NCBI RefSeq assembly: GCF_050472005.1
Contig: NZ_JBGOGS010000001.1
Span: forward strand, 930,001-994,000
Length of the DNA: 64,000 bases
Source of the DNA: Symbiopectobacterium sp050472005
GTDB taxonomy: Bacteria > Pseudomonadota > Gammaproteobacteria > Enterobacterales > Enterobacteriaceae
Reading direction: 5' to 3'
Below the pieces are notes generated by a model. That model had not been told where the DNA came from and searched no databases. It saw nothing but the letters and a program-made list of their open reading frames with translations. This document shows, piece by piece, positions 9,472 to 17,609 of the stretch; position 1 is the stretch's first letter, and the number at the start of each line of letters is the position of its first letter. The position numbers were made by a program, and so were the translations under genes.

Positions 9472-9644
9472 GACTTTGTTGAATAATAGGTAATCATGCT
9501 GTTTTTCCATGCCAGTTTTGGTTGAAAATGCTTGTCATCTCAGGTGTACACTTTTCTCATGAGGCCTAACTGCATGATTTTACGTTGCGAGGATCCGTCG
9601 TTTCGCTGGGCTGCCAGCATAAAATCTATTTATTCAACAAATCC
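9472..9644 (+). repeat. MITE2 copy 2
   Basis: 173 bp, same sequence family as 1992-2258, with one mismatch at each terminus (GACTTTG at the left, AATCC at the right). The two flanks show no 9-bp duplication, so it sits at a deletion or recombination point. Confidence 0.85.
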
Positions 9645-9664
9645 ATAAAGAGGATGTTATTCAT
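9645..9664 (-). pseudogene. sctS (spaQ-type) start, 20 bp remnant
   Basis: ATG at 9664 overlaps the sctR stop codon (ATGA), the normal coupling of these two export genes. Only M-N-N-I-L-F remains before MITE2. The identity is inferred from position only. Confidence 0.35.
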
Positions 9665-9698
9665 GATGTCATGAGTTCTGTATATTGGGTAATTAACC

Positions 9699-9870
9699 GG
9701 CTTTGTTGAATAATAGTGAGTCATGCTGTTTTGCAAGCCAGTTTTGGTAGAAAATGCTTGTCACCTCAGGTTTACAGTTTTCTTATGAGGCCTAACTGCA
9801 TGATTTTGCGTTGCGAGGATCTGTCGTTTCACCGGGGGTGCAGCATAAAATATGTTTATTCAACAAAGCC
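9699..9870 (+). repeat. MITE2 copy 3, clean insertion in sctR
   Basis: 172 bp flanked by perfect 9-bp direct repeats TAATTAACC (9690-9698 and 9871-9879). Removing the element and one repeat restores the sctR C terminus. The 9-bp duplication is typical of IS903-type transposition. Confidence 0.92.
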
Positions 9871-10279
9871 TAATTAACCCCTTGGTTAACAGTCTCCAGC
9901 CATTCATCGCGACGAATAGAATCAACTTGATCGGGATAGAGATCGTGATGGGGCTCATCATCATCATCCCAAGTGCTAACAGAATACTGGAAACCACCAT
10001 ATCAATAACAAGAAATGGCACTTAGAGATAAAATGCAATTTTGAAAGCACTTTGAATTTCGCTCAATGCATAAGCTGGCATCAGCGTCATCAACGGCAAT
10101 GACTGCAATTCATCTTCTTCCAATTGAAGGACGTCATCTTTGTTACCCAACTGGATATTGTAGAAAAAATAAATAAGATCGCGGTCAGAGTAATGCACCA
10201 GATAGTTTCTGTAGCTGCCTAATCCTTTATCCATAAACAAACTGACTGACTGCGTATCATTGAAATTGATATTATTTTG

Positions 10280-11333
10280 GGCTTTGTTGAATAAATAGAA
10301 CTTTTGGGTAATCATCGGAGCAGATCAACACAGTTGTTTCAAAATCAGGTCTCCATGGCAAAACAAAATTTTAAAATCACCAACTGCCCCTCTTATAACA
10401 AGGCCCTCAAGCAGCGCGGTTCTCTAACCGTATGGCTAGATGAATCAGCCATTGCTGCATGGATGGAAAAAAACACTACTGAACGGCGTGGACGATCGCT
10501 CCACTACTCAGATATGGCCATCACCACAGTCCTGATGATGAAACGCGTGTTTGGCCTTTCATTGAGGGCTTTACAGGGCTTTGGTGACTCGATTTTTAAA
10601 CTGATTAAATTGTCGCTCCATTGTCCAGACTATTCGCTGCTCAGCAAGCGAGCAAAGACAGTGAACATCAGCATAAAAACGCCAACCCGTGGTGAAATCT
10701 CACATCTGGTCATTGATGGAACCGGCCTGAAGGTCTTTGGCGAAGGCGAATGGAAAGTCCGGCAGCATGGTGCCGACAGACGCAGGGTATGGCGTAAGCT
10801 GCACCTGGCAGTAGACAGTGTGACGCATGAGATTATCTGTGTGGATTTGTCGCTCAGTGGTACGACCGATGCCCAAGCTCTACCGGCGCTGATAAACCAG
10901 ACCCACCGGAAAATCAGAGAGGCATCGGCTGACGGCGCTTAGGATACAGTTTACTGCTATGATGCTCTGCTGAGGAAGAAAATAAGACCGCTTATCCCGC
11001 CACGAAGGGGGTCGCAATATTGGCAAGATCGCTACCACGAGCGTAACCCCGCTGTTGCAAATCAGCGCATTAGCGGTAGTAACGATATCTGGAAAAAGAA
11101 AGTGGGCTATCACCGGCGCTCAGTGGCTGAAACGGCCATGTTCCGGTTCAAAAGGCTTCTGGGTGGTCATCTAAGTCTGAGAGACTACGATGGTCAGGTG
11201 GGTGAAGCCATGGCCATGGTCAAAGCGCTTAACCTGATCACGCTATTAGGAATGCCGAACAGTATTCGCATCACGTAACAATCGACCCGTATGGGGCGCA
11301 GTCGTTACAAGTTCTGATTTATTCAACAAAGCC
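10280..11333 (+). mobile_element. IS903-like element, copy 1 (1054 bp)
   Basis: The ends are GGCTTTGTTGAATAAATAGA and its inverse TTATTCAACAAAGCC. Perfect 9-bp duplications ATTATTTTG lie at 10271-10279 and 11334-11342. It is inserted in sctR. Length and ends match IS903 of the IS5 family. Confidence 0.94.
10355..11278 (+). pseudogene. IS903-like transposase with internal TAG
   Basis: The frame M-A-K-Q-N-F-K-I-T-N from ATG 10355 to TAA 11278 is 308 codons, the IS903 length (307 aa), with a single TAG at 10940-10942. That codon follows A-S-A-D-G-A, which carries the second catalytic Asp; the remnant copy at 1408 has Tyr there. A product ending at the TAG would lack the last catalytic Glu. An upstream ATG at 10304 is in the terminal repeat region and is less likely as start. 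The same TAG is present in copy 2. Confidence 0.88.
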
Positions 11334-11407
11334 ATTATTTTGCTCAACGAATTTAAGCATATTCTGGGTTACTGGCATCATAACAAAGGCGGTCATGATC
11401 AATATCA

Positions 11408-11499
11408 TAGCCAACCGACTTAAAAATGATTACAGCCAATGCCCTGATATGTGGCAAAAAAATACAGCTAATTGTTATCAAAATAATGTCGATTGGCTA
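11408..11499 (+). repeat. MITE1 copy 4 (forward)
   Basis: 92 bp. The left flank is sctR (preceding dinucleotide CA instead of TA) and the right flank IS630-A, so it joins unrelated DNA. Confidence 0.88.
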
Positions 11500-11606
11500 T
11501 ATATGGACTGAGAACAAAATCTCTGTATCGCAACCACTCTCTCTTTTTTTGCTTTTTGCTTGTGCCCATTTATGCTCAATTGGGTTAAGATCTGGCGAAT
11601 ATGTAG
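11500..11606 (-). pseudogene. IS630-A 3'-end fragment
   Basis: Encodes on the minus strand the last part of the IS630-A transposase (H-K-W-A-Q-A-K-S-K-K-R-E-S-G-C-D-T-E-I-L), cut by IS903-like copy 2 at 11607. Confidence 0.85.
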
Positions 11607-12659
11607 GGCTTTGTTGAATAAATCAGAACTTGTAACGACTGCGCCCCATACGGGTCGATTGTTACGTGATGCGAATACTGTTCGGCATTCCTAATAGCGT
11701 GATCAGGTTAAGCGCTTTGACCATGGCCATGGCTTCACCCACCTGACCATCGTAGTCTCTCAGACTTAGATGACCACCCAGAAGCCTTTTGAACCGGAAC
11801 ATGGCCGTTTCAGCCACTGAGCGCCGGTGATAGCCCACTTTCTTTTTCCAGATATCGTTACTACCGCTAATGCGCTGATTTGCAACAGCGTGGTTACGCT
11901 CGTGGTAGCGATCTTGCCAATATTGCGCCCCCTTCGTGGCGGGATAAGCGGCCTTATTTTCTTTCTCAGCAGAGCATCATAGCAGTAAACTGTATCCTAA
12001 GCGCCGTCAGCCGATGCCTCTCTGATTTTCCGGTGGGTCTGGTTTATCAGCGCCGGTAGAGCTTGGGCATCAGTCGTACCACTGAGCGACAAATCCGCAC
12101 AGATAATCTCATGCGTCACACTGTCTACTGCCAGGTGCAGCTTACGCCATACCCTGCGTCTGTCGGCACCATGCTGCCGGACTTTCCATTCACCTTCGCC
12201 AAAGACCTTCAGGCCGGTTCCATCAATGACCAGATGTGAGATTTCACCACGGGTTGGCGTTTTTATGCTGATGTTCACTGTCTTTGCTCGCTTGCTGAGC
12301 AGCGAATAGTCTGGACAATGGAGCGACAATTTAATCAGTTTAAAAATCGAGTCACCAAAGCCCTGTAAAGCCCTCAATGAAAGGCCAAACACGCGTTTCA
12401 TCATCAGGACTGTGGTGATGGCCATATCTGAGTAGTGGAGCGATCGTCCACGCCGTTCAGTAGTGTTTTTTTCCATCCATGCAGCAATGGCTGATTCATC
12501 TAGCCATACGGTTAGAGAACCGCGCTGCTTGAGGGCCTTGTTATAAGAGGGGCAGTTGGTGATTTTAAAATTTTGTTTTGCCATGGAGACCTGATTTTGA
12601 AACAACTGTGTTGATCTGCTCCGATGATTACCCAAAAGTTCTATTTATTCAACAAGGCC
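11607..12659 (-). mobile_element. IS903-like element, copy 2 (1053 bp)
   Basis: Nearly identical to copy 1 in reverse orientation, with one terminal mismatch (CAACAAGGCC). The two flanks (IS630-A and a partial MITE1) show no 9-bp duplication. It lies 273 bp from copy 1 in inverted orientation. Confidence 0.92.
11662..12584 (-). pseudogene. IS903-like transposase, TAG plus 1-bp deletion
   Basis: The frame from ATG 12584 carries the same TAG after A-S-A-D-G-A as copy 1 (at 11997-11999). In addition one base is missing in the P-P-R-R-G-S block (GGGGGCGC instead of GGGGGTCGC), so the C-terminal third is out of frame. It keeps V-I-D-G-T-G-L-K-V with the first catalytic Asp. Confidence 0.88.
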
Positions 12660-12728
12660 AACAATTAGCTGTATTTTTTTGCCGCATATCAGGGTATCTG
12701 TTGCAATCATTTTTAAGTCGTTTGGCTA
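12660..12728 (-). repeat. MITE1 copy 5, truncated (69 bp)
   Basis: Begins at AACAATTAGCTG and runs to GTCGTTTGGCTA; the first 23 bp are missing where IS903-like copy 2 ends. IS4 sequence follows. Confidence 0.85.
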
Positions 12729-13697
12729 TACAAACCAGCCTACTGCTTGATGCTGCAAATGGTTTACCAATAGCGCCCCTGTCTCAAACTCTAACCGATA
12801 GGGCGGGTTGTCGTTCAACGCTAACCGAGGGCTTGTCTGAGAGTCTGACTCATATGGATGCTTTGACGGCTGATATCGCCCGCGTTGAGTCTCTTGATAC
12901 CGGGAAGAAGTTAGTTCATCTCATTGACCGTGAAGGTGACTCTATCGGGCATATGCGCACATTAAGCTCCCTGGGAATATGTTGACTTATCCGGGGAAAG
13001 GAAGGGCATCGGGCCGAGTGGGGCGGTGACACCCGTAAAATTGGTGAAATTGCAGACGATCTGCCATTTATCGCAAACAGACAGGTTGGCTGGAAAGGGA
13101 AAAAAGCCAATATGGAGATCGGGGAAACATCCGTGATCATAACGCGAACAGCAAAACCGAAGCGGAAAGACAAGAGCACCGGACGGCGAGTGAAAGTTCA
13201 GCCAGGCGTAGCTCTGACACTCAGATTAGTTGTGGTTCGCCTTACCAATACTCACGGTAAATTTATCGGACGCTGGACGCTGCTCACAAACGTTAGCAAC
13301 GAGCTCACCAGCGCGGAAGTCGCTCGCTGGTATTACTGGCGCTGGGGTATTGAATCCTTTTTTAAGCTGCTGAAAGGTGCCGGTCATGATGTAGAAAAAT
13401 GGCTTGAGCGTAGTGCTGGTGCCCTGCTACGCAGGTTATTGATAGCTAGCATGGCATGTGTGCTGGTATGGCGGCTGCAACGCGCTGAAGGAGACGACAA
13501 TGCGGCAGCCCGTCAGTTAATTTGCCGATTATCCGGACGACAACAAAAACGAGGGCGTAAAGAAAGCGCCCCAGCGCTGCTTGCCGGACTATCCATCCTG
13601 CTAAATACCTTGACGTTATTAGCAGACTATACCCCGGAAGAACTTGCCCACTTCGCTATGGTGGTTTTTAACCCTTTATGATGTGTAGATACCTATG
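12729..13697 (+). pseudogene. IS4-family transposase, 5'-truncated, with internal stop
   Basis: The longest of three IS4 pieces. It reads T-S-L-L-L-D-A-A-N-G-L-P up to I-D-R-E-G-D-S-I-G-H-M-R, meets TGA at 12983-12985 (Trp in the fragment at 810), then continues in frame through Y-Y-W-R-W-G-I-E-S-F-F-K-L-L-K to the natural end A-M-V-V-F-N-P-L at 13679. The element end is near 13697, since the sequence shared with 27193-27258 stops there. The N-terminal part is missing at the MITE1 junction. Confidence 0.88.
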
Positions 13698-14075
13698 GCT
13701 TCAGGCGCTAGAGGCGTTCGGTGGGACATGGGGATCACCGCTATCCGCAGATAAGCCGGAGGTGGCAGTCAAACTGGGCCAACCTGTCGACATTCTTCTC
13801 GTACCCGCAGGAACTTCGCAAGGTAATCTATACGACGAACGCTATAGAATCACTGAACAGCGTGCTCCGGCATGCAATCAAGAAACGCAAGGTGTTCCCG
13901 ACTGATGACTCGGTGAAGAAGGTCGTATGGCTGGCAATCCAGGCGGCATCACAGAAATGGACGATGCCCTTACAGGACTGGCGTATGGCAATGAGTCGCT
14001 TTATTATCGAGTTCGGTGACCGCCTTGACGGTCACTTCTGAGAAAAGGCATTTACACAAAATCTTAAACAGGCTC
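13698..14075 (+). pseudogene. IS256-A transposase, C-terminal part, and right end
   Basis: Contains I-Y-T-T-N-A-I-E-S-L-N-S-V-L-R with the last catalytic Glu, ending L-D-G-H-F at 14041, with a frame change near 13735 in the preceding A-F-G-G-T-W segment. The right terminus reads, inverted, GAGCCTGTTTAAGATTTTG, pairing with the left end at 115. It is the complement of the N-terminal piece 13.5 kb away. Confidence 0.85.
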
Positions 14076-14127
14076 GAGATTTTGTTCTCAGTCCATATGG
14101 TGTAATCAAAATTAAGTCGCTTGGCTA
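14076..14127 (+). mobile_element. IS630-A 3' end remnant
   Basis: 52 bp matching the right end of IS630-A (F-S-V-H-M-V codons and the terminal repeat ending GTCGCTTGGCTA), followed by a TA and then cpxP. Confidence 0.82.
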
Positions 14128-14129
14128 TA

Positions 14130-14404
14130 AATGATATAGAAAAAATGCACACTTTGGTGACCGCAGAGAAATTTGATGAAGCGGCCGTCAGAAAACAGAT
14201 TTCGCAGATGATGCAAGCACAGGTTGAACGCCAGATAGAAATGACACGTGTGCGCAATCAAATATATAACCTGCTGAATTCTTAGAAAAAATACTTCTTG
14301 AACAGCGTTATCAACAGCGAATGAACGAGATGCGGCAGCAGTTATCCCAAGCTGAAGCCTCCATGTCCCCCTGTGGTGCGCTGAAAAGTGAACCAAATCC
14401 CTGA
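14130..14404 (+). pseudogene. cpxP: cpxP, 5'-truncated and frameshifted
   Basis: Remnant of the periplasmic Cpx-pathway inhibitor CpxP (Spy/LTXXQ family). It reads E-K-M-H-T-L-V-T-A-E-K-F-D-E-A-A-V-R and M-T-R-V-R-N-Q-I-Y-N-L-L, closely matching E. coli CpxP, then shifts frame near 14277 before the tail Q-R-Y-Q-Q-R-M-N-E-M-R. The N-terminal half, including the signal peptide, is replaced by IS630 sequence. In E. coli the order is cpxP-fieF-pfkA; here pfkA lies 10 kb away and no fieF is seen. Confidence 0.88.
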
Positions 14405-14439
14405 GTAACCCTGTAGTGAGTAGTGATAGTAGTAAGAAG

Positions 14440-14496
14440 TTGATTTCCTTGCCATAGACACCATCCCTGTCTTTTGCCCGTCATGATGACGGGCTT
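14440..14496 (+). ncRNA. cpxQ: CpxQ small RNA remnant (cpxP 3' UTR)
   Basis: Follows the cpxP stop by about 35 bp and contains the conserved CpxQ pairing region CCTTGCCATAGACACC followed by ATCCCTGTCTT, as in E. coli. Then comes a stem GCCCGTCA/TGACGGGC. The U-tract after the stem is only TT, followed a few bases later by the IS110 end. In relatives CpxQ is cut from the cpxP mRNA and acts with Hfq on envelope mRNAs. With cpxP truncated, its transcription here is doubtful. Confidence 0.75.
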
Positions 14497-14502
14497 AATG
14501 AG

Positions 14503-14591
14503 ATGGTCACCCCCACCCTGTGAGCGGTACGCTAACAGAGTGTTTTTCTTTCTGAAGGGGATCATCATGCAAAACGTTACGCTTATTGGTA
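14503..14591 (+). pseudogene. IS110-family element, piece 1 (left end and transposase start)
   Basis: Begins with ATGGTCACCCCC (14503-14514), the inverse of GGGGGTGACCAT at 18583-18594. These are the subterminal repeats of an IS1111-type member of the IS110 family. The transposase starts at ATG 14567 (M-Q-N-V-T-L-I-G-I), with AAGGGG upstream, and is cut by MITE1 before the first catalytic Asp. Confidence 0.82.
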
Positions 14592-14683
14592 TAGCCAACC
14601 GACTTAAAAATGATTACAGACAATGCCAAGATATGTGGCAAAAAAATACAGCTAATTGTTATCAAAATAATGTCGCTTGGCTA
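14592..14683 (+). repeat. MITE1 copy 6 (forward)
   Basis: 92 bp between IS110 piece 1 and yigM; TA on both sides but unrelated flanks. Confidence 0.9.
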
Positions 14684-14879
14684 TATCATGAACAACTTTC
14701 ACGTCCCTGCCGGACTACTGGTTAACTTCCTCTTCTGGCAGAAGACGCCCGACTGGGGGCATTTCGCGCTGGGGTCTCTGATTATCTTTGCGGCTTTCTG
14801 GGTACACCAGCGCTGGGTCGTGCAGCATCCCGCACGAACGGCAGATGCGAACACGCGTGCTGGCGGGCAGAACGAATAA
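14684..14879 (+). pseudogene. yigM: yigM (EamA-type transporter) 3' end
   Basis: Encodes M-N-N-F-H-V-P-A-G-L-L-V-N, then a last membrane segment and W-V-H-Q-R-W-V, closely matching the C terminus of E. coli YigM, an inner-membrane DMT-superfamily transporter linked to biotin uptake. Only the last 64 codons or so remain after the MITE1 junction. It converges on and overlaps the metR 3' end, as expected, since yigM and metR are neighbours in enterobacteria. Confidence 0.8.
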
Positions 14880-15060
14880 AGGCTTCAAGTACCGGCTGGC
14901 TCTGCTCTCCATCGCGTACCGCAGCGTACAGTCGGCTCCACAATCCTTCACCCAGCGTTTCACCACCAAACCCTGACGCTCAAAACTTTCCACTACCCAG
15001 TGTGGCAGCGCGGCAATACCCATGCGTGCCGCCACCATCTGAATTAGCAATAGGGTGTTA

Positions 15061-15939
15061 TAGCTAAACGACTTAATTTTGATCACATTATTTAAATGAG
15101 CTATTCAATTGATTTTAGACGTAAAGTGATATCTACACGGGAAGAAGAAGGGTTGAGTATCCGAGAAACAGCGAAGCAATTTCGGATTGGCCCTGCCTCT
15201 GTATCGCGTTGGATTAATCAAATAGCGTCAAAAGCATCGACCACGCCTCAGCGAAAGAGCGATAAATCCGAGTTGATAAAAGATGTTGAACCATATCCAG
15301 ATGCTTACCAAAAAGAACGTGCAGAGCGTTTTGGCGTTTGTCAGAAGGCCATTTGGCAAGCTCTTAAAAAGCTGGGATTGACCTATAAAAAAAACTCTAC
15401 GTCATCCAAAAGCCGACGAAAGCGCCCCGCAAGCATTTCAACAAAAAAACAACAGTATGAAAAAGAAGGTAAACCTATTGTTTTTACTGATGAAAGTGGT
15501 TTTCCACACGATACCCCACGGACTCACGGCTATTCCCCAAAAGGTCAACGGTGTTTTGGCCTGAAGAACGGGGGAGCCAAGGGAAGAACAAATGTTATCG
15601 GCGCGTTATTAGGCACAACGCTGTTTGCTATCGGATTATTTGATATCAATATTAACAGCGATGTTTTCTATTCCTGGGTCACACAAGTCCTTATCCCAGT
15701 ACTCCCTAAAAACAGGGTAATCGTGATGGACAATGCAACTTTTCACAAAAAACATAATATTCAACAAGTCATCATCGATGCAGGGTATATGGTGGAGTAT
15801 TTGCCTACATATTCGCCAGATCTTAACCTCATTGCGCATAAATGGGCACAAGCAAAAAGCAAAAAAAGAGAGAGTGGTTGCGATACAGAGATTTTGTTCT
15901 CAGTCCATATGGTGTAATCAAAATTAAGTCGTTTAGCTA
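15061..15939 (+). mobile_element. IS630-A, full-length copy (879 bp) in metR
   Basis: The ends TAGCTAAACGACTTAATTTT and its inverse are flanked by TA at 15059-15060 and 15940-15941. The flanking metR halves rejoin when the element and one TA are removed. Confidence 0.93.
15096..15917 (+). pseudogene. IS630-A transposase, probably inactive (catalytic Glu lost)
   Basis: 273-aa open frame: N-terminal helix-turn-helix (S-I-R-E-T-A-K-Q-F-R-I-G-P-A-S-V-S-R-W), then DDE domain with D-E-S-G-F-P-H-D and V-M-D-N-A-T-F-H. The third acidic residue is changed: L-N-L-I-A-H-K-W here versus L-N-P-I-E-H-K-W in the copy at 20338. Residues about 104-125 also differ completely because of an inserted A in the poly-A near 15390 compensated by a deletion before Q-Q-Y-E-K-E. 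The frame is open but the enzyme is expected to be dead. Confidence 0.85.
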
Positions 15940-16082
15940 TATCCACGCTCTTTAACGTTGGACTGATGCCTGCCGGTTGCAGGAAATGACGCCAGATGTC
16001 CAAGCGCTGGCGCTGAACCGGATAGATCATCAGGAGCTCATCGGCGAGATCCTCCGCTGAAATCGTCTCTTTGCTCGCTAAT

Positions 16083-16266
16083 GCATGGTCTGGTGCGTAA
16101 AAAGTTTTCCCGCACTCAGCTGATTCATTTTCTTGCATCCTGCAAGGCGGCGACCGTGGTGATGGAGTCCTGCGGCGGTGCACACTTCATGGCTCGCAGA
16201 GTCGCTGATTTAGGCCATGAGGCAAAGTTGATTTCCCACAGTTCGTTCGCCCTTTTGTTAAGAGTA
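16083..16266 (+). pseudogene. IS110-family transposase, piece 2
   Basis: Reads H-G-L-V-R-K-K-F-S-R-T-Q-L-I-H-F-L-A and V-M-E-S-C-G-G-A-H-F-M-A-R, typical of the DEDD N-terminal domain of IS110 transposases, then loses one base in the K-L-I-S-P-Q-F-V-R-P-F-V-K stretch. MITE1 follows. It is collinear with pieces 1 and 3. Confidence 0.82.
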
Positions 16267-16357
16267 TAGCCAAGCGACATTATTTTGATAACAATTAGCT
16301 GTATTTTTTTCCACATATCATGGCATTGGCTGTAATCATTTTTAAGTCGGTTGGCTA
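16267..16357 (-). repeat. MITE1 copy 7 (reverse, 91 bp)
   Basis: One base shorter than the others (TTTTTTTCCACA). It joins IS110 to phage gene D and supplies an ATG in frame with the gene D fragment. Confidence 0.9.
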
Positions 16358-16888
16358 TACCGTTGATGAAGTCGCCCATGAAGACCCGCCGGATGTGCTC
16401 AACATCACGGCACGTAGCGCAGATTTTCGTGATGAATTTAATGTCAAGCGTGAGGTGTCCTGGCACGATGTGACTGTTGAGCGTGTGGTGTCTGCTATCG
16501 CGCACCGTTGCGGGCTGAAAGCGCAAATCAGCGACATGCTGATGAACATTGACATTGACCACGCCGACCAGACACAAGAAAGCAATATGTCGTTTTTAAC
16601 CCGAATGCCAGAAATGCTGGGCGCGATTGCCACGGTTAAAAACGGAGCATTGCTGTTTATCCTGCCCGGTGGTGGGGTAACGGCATCCGGCAAGGCGTTA
16701 TAGAAAACCGACTTAAAAATGATTACAGCCAATGCCATGATATGTGGAAAAAAATACAGCTAATTGTTATCAAAATAATGTCGCTTGGCTATATTTCACG
16801 CGCGGAACATGTGATTGATGGCAGCAGTTTTACCACACGTCTGGAGCTGGAAGCGAAAATATCTGACTGGATTGCAGAAAGTGAATAG
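16358..16888 (+). pseudogene. D: P2-like late control gene D remnant with internal deletion
   Basis: Two parts of a P2 gpD-type baseplate/late-control protein. The first reads D-V-L-N-I-T-A-R-S-A-D-F and M-S-F-L-T-R-M-P-E-M-L-G-A-I-A-T-V-K; the second, after MITE1 (16701-16791), reads the C terminus S-F-T-T-R-L-E-L-E-A-K-I-S-D-W. Against P2 gpD roughly 120 residues are missing exactly at the MITE1, so a deletion accompanied it. The N terminus is also lost at the MITE1 on the left. Confidence 0.8.
16701..16791 (+). repeat. MITE1 copy 8 (forward, 91 bp)
   Basis: Starts TAGAAAACCGAC (variant of TAGCCAACCGAC), ends GTCGCTTGGCTA, TA on both sides. It lies at the internal deletion of gene D. Confidence 0.88.
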
Positions 16889-16925
16889 AATAACCGTGAG
16901 TTCAACTCCCGCAGGGGAGATCATT

Positions 16926-17153
16926 ATGTTCACGTGTCCATTTTGCGGTGCAGTAGCCCGCACCCCTACCAGTCGCCGCCTAAGCGAAATGACTATCCGC
17001 CAGTATCATCAGTGTCAAAATCTGGAATGCAGCGAAACCTTTACCACGCTTAACACCGTAGAACACCGGGTATCAAAGCGTGCGCGAGAGGAGCCCTTGC
17101 CGCCTGACTTTATCCCGCAGGATGCGTTTCCGGCATCGCATTATGTGTATTAG
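16926..17153 (+). CDS. ogr: Ogr/Delta-type late gene activator of a P2-like prophage remnant
   Basis: 75-aa zinc-finger protein: F-T-C-P-F-C-G-A at the N terminus and C-Q-N-L-E-C-S-E-T-F give the C-x2-C...C-x4-C site of the P2 Ogr/Delta family. The start ATG 16926 is preceded by GGGGAG. It follows the gene D remnant by 37 bp, the P2 order. No other P2 genes are present, so although the frame is intact it has no targets here. Confidence 0.88.
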   Translation: MFTCPFCGAVARTPTSRRLSEMTIRQYHQCQNLECSETFTTLNTVEHRVSKRAREEPLPPDFIPQDAFPASHYVY

Positions 17154-17165
17154 TCGCGACTAGAT

Positions 17166-17517
17166 CTGACACTGGACCTTGAAAGGTTGAGAGTTACCGG
17201 TTTTGATATGGGTGTCTAATCCTTAAACAAAACGCGAGGTAACTCTCATGCTTCATACTAACAATCCCATTATCAAACACAAAGCCGGCCTGCTCAATCT
17301 CGCCGAAGAACTCGGTAACGTATCAAAAGCCTGCAAGAGCATGGGCGTGTCACGCGATACATTTTACCGTTATCAGGAACTGGCTGCTGAAGGCGGCATT
17401 GATGCGCTGGTTAACCAGAACCGCCGGGTTTCGAACCTGAAGAACCGCGCCGACGAAGCCACTGAACGCACGGTTGTTGATTATGCTATTGAGTTCCCGC
17501 CCCATGGGCCATAGGTA
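17166..17517 (+). pseudogene. IS481-family element, 5' fragment
   Basis: The transposase start at ATG 17248 encodes the N-terminal helix-turn-helix (L-L-N-L-A-E-E-L-G-N-V-S-K-A-C and M-G-V-S-R-D-T-F-Y-R-Y), then N-L-K-N-R-A-D-E-A and V-D-Y-A, as in IS481-type transposases. MITE1 truncates it before the DDE domain. The left end is probably near TGACACTGGACC at about 17166. Confidence 0.75.
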
Positions 17518-17609
17518 TAGCCAACCGACTTAAAAATGATTACAACAGATACCCTGATATGCGGCAAAAAAGCATAGCTGGCTGTTATCAAAATAATGTC
17601 GGTTTGCTA
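17518..17609 (+). repeat. MITE1 copy 9 (forward, divergent)
   Basis: 92 bp with about ten internal differences from the other copies (for example GCGGCAAAAAAGCATAGCTG) but conserved ends. It joins IS481 to IS110 piece 3. The divergence suggests an older copy. Confidence 0.88.

Larger units (their letters stand above)
9661..11407 (-). pseudogene. sctR: type III secretion export protein SctR (SpaP/YsaR type)
   Basis: Inner-membrane export gate subunit of a type III secretion system. Joining the pieces around MITE2 (9699-9870) and the IS903-like element (10280-11333) gives M-T-A-F-V-M-M-P-V-T-Q, Y-R-N-Y-L-V-H-Y-S-D-R-D-L, P-A-Y-A-L-S-E-I-Q-S-A-F-K-I, then L-G-M-M-M-M-S-P-I-T-I-S and L-L-T-K-G-L-I-T-Q-Y, ending at 9661. 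The wording matches SPI-1 SpaP rather than Yersinia YscR. It is dead three ways: a TAA replaces Tyr at 10022-10024 in F-Y-L-Y-L-P, two elements interrupt it, and the 5' part is cut at the MITE1 junction. Confidence 0.88.
14782..16090 (-). pseudogene. metR: metR, truncated, frameshifted and split by IS630-A
   Basis: LysR-type regulator of methionine genes. The right piece (15940-16090) reads P-D-H-A-L-A-S-K-E-T-I-S...I-Y-P-V-Q-R-Q-R-L-D-I-W-R-H-F-L-Q-P-A-G and the left piece M-V-A-A-R-M-G-I-A-A-L-P-H-W-V-V-E-S-F-E-R, then shifts frame after G-L-V-V before L-G-E-G-L-W-S-R-L. These match the effector domain of E. coli MetR. The DNA-binding half is absent: at about 16083-16093 the sequence changes to IS110 over a short shared stretch (CATGGTCTGG). 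Confidence 0.85.

Noticed and set aside
14461..14560. Possible metal riboswitch upstream of a gene starting M-Q-N-V-T-L-I-G
   Set aside because: The start is an IS110 transposase and the structured part is the CpxQ terminator stem; no riboswitch motif fits.
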